The notes under the pieces are model-generated. The model had not been told where the DNA came from and ran no database searches. It saw only the letters and a list, made by a program, of their open reading frames with translations. Both the position numbers and the translations under genes were made by a program. Positions 53,507 through 55,719 of a stretch of 55,719 nt of DNA are shown here, one piece after another. Position 1 is the first letter of the stretch. Each line of letters starts with the position of its first letter. Origin of the DNA: JAABRU01 sp041390465 (GTDB lineage: Bacteria; Desulfobacterota; Desulfobacteria; Desulfobacterales; Desulfococcaceae); the NCBI GenBank assembly GCA_041390465.1, contig JAWKPW010000030.1:1-55719 (forward strand), read 5' to 3'.

Positions 53507-54868
53507 ATGTTTTCTTTAAGACGATGGACAGCCCGGAACATTTTTATTCCGGTATTGCACAATTACTGGAACCTGCCTGTTTTTCCCATATACAAAGAAT
53601 TTATGCGACATGACAGTCTGAGCCCTGATCATCTGAAATCTGTCCAGGAAAACAGACTCACGAAAATAATGGAATATGCCGCAACGCACATTCCCTATTA
53701 CCAATCCATACTCAGGGGAAAAGGCTTTGCAGCAAGAGATATGAAAAATGAACAGGCTGTTTCCCTTTTTCCGGTTCTGACCAAGAAAATTATTCAGGAA
53801 CATTTTGATGAACTGGTTCATCCCCAGATGACCCCAAAAGACTATGCTGTGGAGCATTCCGGGGGTTCCACCGGCCAGCCGACAAAAATCAGACGATATC
53901 TTCAGGCCAGAGCTTCTGTTCATGCGGCAACCTGGCGGGCCAATGCATGGATGGGATGGGAACCGGGCGATCCCTGGATGTGGCTGTGGGGACGTCTTGT
54001 CACCACCCCTGCTTCATGGCAGTCAAGGCTGCTGAATCTGTACAAAACCTTTGCAACACAGGAAGCTTTTTTCAATGTGCACGGACTGGATGAAAAAAAG
54101 CTGCGAGCCTTTATTCGCACCGCACGATGGTTCCGGCCAAAAATTATGGAAGGATACACCAATGCTTTTTATCAGTTGTGCCTTTTGCTGAAGCAGGAAA
54201 ATCTCATACCGCCTCCTTTGTCTGGGATAGCCACAACGGCTGAAACCCTTCATCCCGAACAGCGCAGTCTGATAGAGGAAGTTCTGAAATGCAGGATATT
54301 CAACCGTTATGCTTCTTCGGAAGTGGGATTGATAGCCACGGAGTGCGAAGCCCATGCCGGACTTCATATTGTCATGGAAAATATTTTTCTTGAGTGTGTC
54401 CGGGAAGATGGCTCTCCGGCTTCTCCCGGTGAGATGGGAAAAATTCTGATTACCGATTTGAACAATCTGGCAATGCCCCTTATCCGCTATGATTTGGGGG
54501 ATGTGGGAATTCTGTCACCGGAGCCATGCAAATGCGGACGTCCCTATCCCTGCCTGAAAAAAGTGATCGGACGGCAAAGTGATGTTCTGCGGCTGCCGGG
54601 AAACCGAATCGTTTTTCCGGATGATCTGGCTGAAATTTTCTATCCCATTGAGGAAGTGCGAAAATTCCAGGTGATTCAGGAAGAACCTGCAAAAATAACG
54701 GTACTTCTGGTCTTGCATGGCAAAGATGCGTCTGAAAGGCTGGAGCCGGGCATCCGGCGATTTTTGCAAGAGGCGGTGGGACAGAAAACTGAAGTTGATC
54801 TGAAATTTGTTGATGATATTCCCATACTGCCAAGCGGAAAACACCGGATTTGCATTTCAAAACTTTAA
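53507..54868 (+). CDS. PaaK/CapK-like adenylate-forming enzyme
   Basis: This 453-residue protein is of the phenylacetate-CoA ligase-like/CapK family. The ATP site is VEHSGGSTGQPTKIRRYL. Later motifs are NRYASSEVGLIATECEAHAG and LITDLNNLAMPLIRYDLGDV, and EPCKCGRPYPCLKKVIGR carries the cysteine-containing loop of this group. It should activate a carboxylic acid as its adenylate. I take the ATG at 53507 (MFSLRRWTAR), after AAAGGA, rather than 53414. It lies between the ATP-grasp gene and the last partial gene, and a set of carboxylate-activating enzymes is suggested. Confidence 0.88.
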   Translation: MFSLRRWTARNIFIPVLHNYWNLPVFPIYKEFMRHDSLSPDHLKSVQENRLTKIMEYAATHIPYYQSILRGKGFAARDMKNEQAVSLFPVLTKKIIQEHFDELVHPQMTPKDYAVEHSGGSTGQPTKIRRYLQARASVHAATWRANAWMGWEPGDPWMWLWGRLVTTPASWQSRLLNLYKTFATQEAFFNVHGLDEKKLRAFIRTARWFRPKIMEGYTNAFYQLCLLLKQENLIPPPLSGIATTAETLHPEQRSLIEEVLKCRIFNRYASSEVGLIATECEAHAGLHIVMENIFLECVREDGSPASPGEMGKILITDLNNLAMPLIRYDLGDVGILSPEPCKCGRPYPCLKKVIGRQSDVLRLPGNRIVFPDDLAEIFYPIEEVRKFQVIQEEPAKITVLLVLHGKDASERLEPGIRRFLQEAVGQKTEVDLKFVDDIPILPSGKHRICISKL

Positions 54869-54888
54869 TGCGCTGCAGGATAATCAAT

Positions 54889-55719
54889 ATGAACAGAGAT
54901 CAGTTTGTGCATCTTCTCGAAACATGCTGTCCGGCTCAAGATGGAACATCTGCGGTCAGTGGCAGACAGGCAAAAGAGAAAATCATATCTTTTTTAAAAA
55001 AGTCGGGAACAACACCTGATATGGCCGGACGAATCTGGTCGGAGCCTGAAGTTTTTCTGGGAAAATTTGCGGAACTCCCCATACAGTTGCAAAAAGCATT
55101 GGCAGAAGCAGCCGCCTTCTATGATAAAGAGCGTATTCTTGGAAATATGCCTTTTTTGCGTGATTCTGTCTTAATGCCTCTGTGGCATATGGGGAATATG
55201 TTTCTGTCTGCCGGGGAAAGAGTCAGAAAGCGGAACAAAGAGGAGAAAGAGGGTCTCAGAAAATTTAGCCTAAGCCTGATGACAAAAATATTGTTCAATA
55301 TCGGAACCATATCAGGCAAAGGCACATTCCGGCTTGCAAAAAGGATATTTGATTTTATCCGTTTTACCCGATGGTACAGACAGCCGTTTTTTTATGCTTT
55401 TTGGAAATATCTGCATGTGGATATACAGAATCTGTGTTATTCCTATGTGGAAGGCTTTCCTGTGGATGCAGCATCCGGGGCTGTCTGGCGATGTCCTGAA
55501 AAATCCGCTGAATCCACTTCGCTTATCGGGCTGGATTTTGTGCCGTCCGGAGGAAAACTGTATTTTATTGAAGCCAATTTCAATGCGGGATTTGGCAGGG
55601 AAAGGCTCCTGATGTACAAAGATCGGGAAGATCCCATTGGAAAAAATCTGGTTTCCTTTGCTCTGGAAAAAAAATACAGAAAGATTCATATTTACGGACA
55701 CAATGCATCCACATATTTT
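54889..55719 (+). CDS. Unknown protein, ATP-grasp-like end motif (cut by right edge)
   Basis: The frame is open to the edge for 277 codons. An ATG at 54889 follows CAGGA at good spacing; another at 54868 overlaps the previous stop. The N-terminal half is helical and basic (HLLETCCPAQDG, QAKEKIISFLKK). From about residue 200, LIGLDFVPSGGKLYFIEANF leads into NAGFGRERLLMYKDR, which looks like the metal-binding E-x-N-x-N-x-G part of an ATP-grasp fold. Overall I do not recognise the family. It probably belongs with the two carboxylate-activating genes before it. Confidence 0.65.
   Translation, partial: MNRDQFVHLLETCCPAQDGTSAVSGRQAKEKIISFLKKSGTTPDMAGRIWSEPEVFLGKFAELPIQLQKALAEAAAFYDKERILGNMPFLRDSVLMPLWHMGNMFLSAGERVRKRNKEEKEGLRKFSLSLMTKILFNIGTISGKGTFRLAKRIFDFIRFTRWYRQPFFYAFWKYLHVDIQNLCYSYVEGFPVDAASGAVWRCPEKSAESTSLIGLDFVPSGGKLYFIEANFNAGFGRERLLMYKDREDPIGKNLVSFALEKKYRKIHIYGHNASTYF

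Overview
The window reads like a chromosomal segment of a Deltaproteobacterium (Desulfobacterota, possibly a sulfate reducer). This is inferred from the hydrogenase and molybdenum-cofactor maturation genes, a Wsp-like chemosensory operon, a GEMM-I riboswitch ahead of a PEP-CTERM gene, a large exosortase/exopolysaccharide locus and a probable selenoprotein. No rRNA or other species marker is present, so the taxonomy is an inference.

Layout. 1-1.7 kb: moeA (cut by the left edge) and hypE on the minus strand. 1.7-3.6 kb: a graveyard of repeats, with a nested hairpin element, a fragment of an IS1-like transposase, a strong terminator palindrome and a decayed IS982-family element with both terminal inverted repeats. 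3.8-6.4 kb: a response regulator with PAS and GGDEF domains (diguanylate cyclase) and a PLP-dependent sulfur amino-acid lyase. 6.5-11.9 kb: housekeeping genes (tRNA-Leu(CAG), ribF, a flippase-like membrane protein, def-fmt, pgpA). 12.4-17.3 kb: cheW-cheR(TPR)-cheW-cheA(REC), in the order and with the domain make-up of wspB-C-D-E, but without a receptor, a methylesterase or wspR. 17.9-18.9 kb: a GEMM-I cyclic-dinucleotide riboswitch followed by one PEP-CTERM protein and a terminator.

19.2 kb to the right edge is one long plus-strand polysaccharide/exosortase locus. It holds chain-length determinant, BY-type kinase, sugar transferase with an unusual insertion, Wza-like exporter, outer-membrane barrel protein, a 1043-residue LamG/SGNH/PKD surface protein, EpsI, exosortase, an AlbA_2 ATPase, WecB, polysaccharide deacetylases, FemAB, VanZ, several glycosyltransferases, O-antigen ligase, aminotransferase, flippase, an oxidoreductase-epimerase fusion, an ATP-grasp protein, a PaaK/CapK-like adenylate-forming enzyme and a final partial gene. 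Passenger modules (DUF4160-DUF2442, VapBC-like pair, ThiF-like E1 enzyme) interrupt it. From about 38 to 53 kb many genes are split by single-base indels, often at homopolymers, which points to assembly error or decay.

How it may work together (inference): the GGDEF protein and the Wsp-like array would set cyclic-dinucleotide levels, the riboswitch would sense them and control the PEP-CTERM surface protein, and the exosortase locus would make the polysaccharide and process the protein. The most striking hidden gene is at 41779-42261. It is a secreted rhodanese-like protein whose reading frame continues through two TGA codons placed at the two cysteines of the family's Y-C-x-C-P motif, which suggests a selenoprotein with a U-P-U-P motif.
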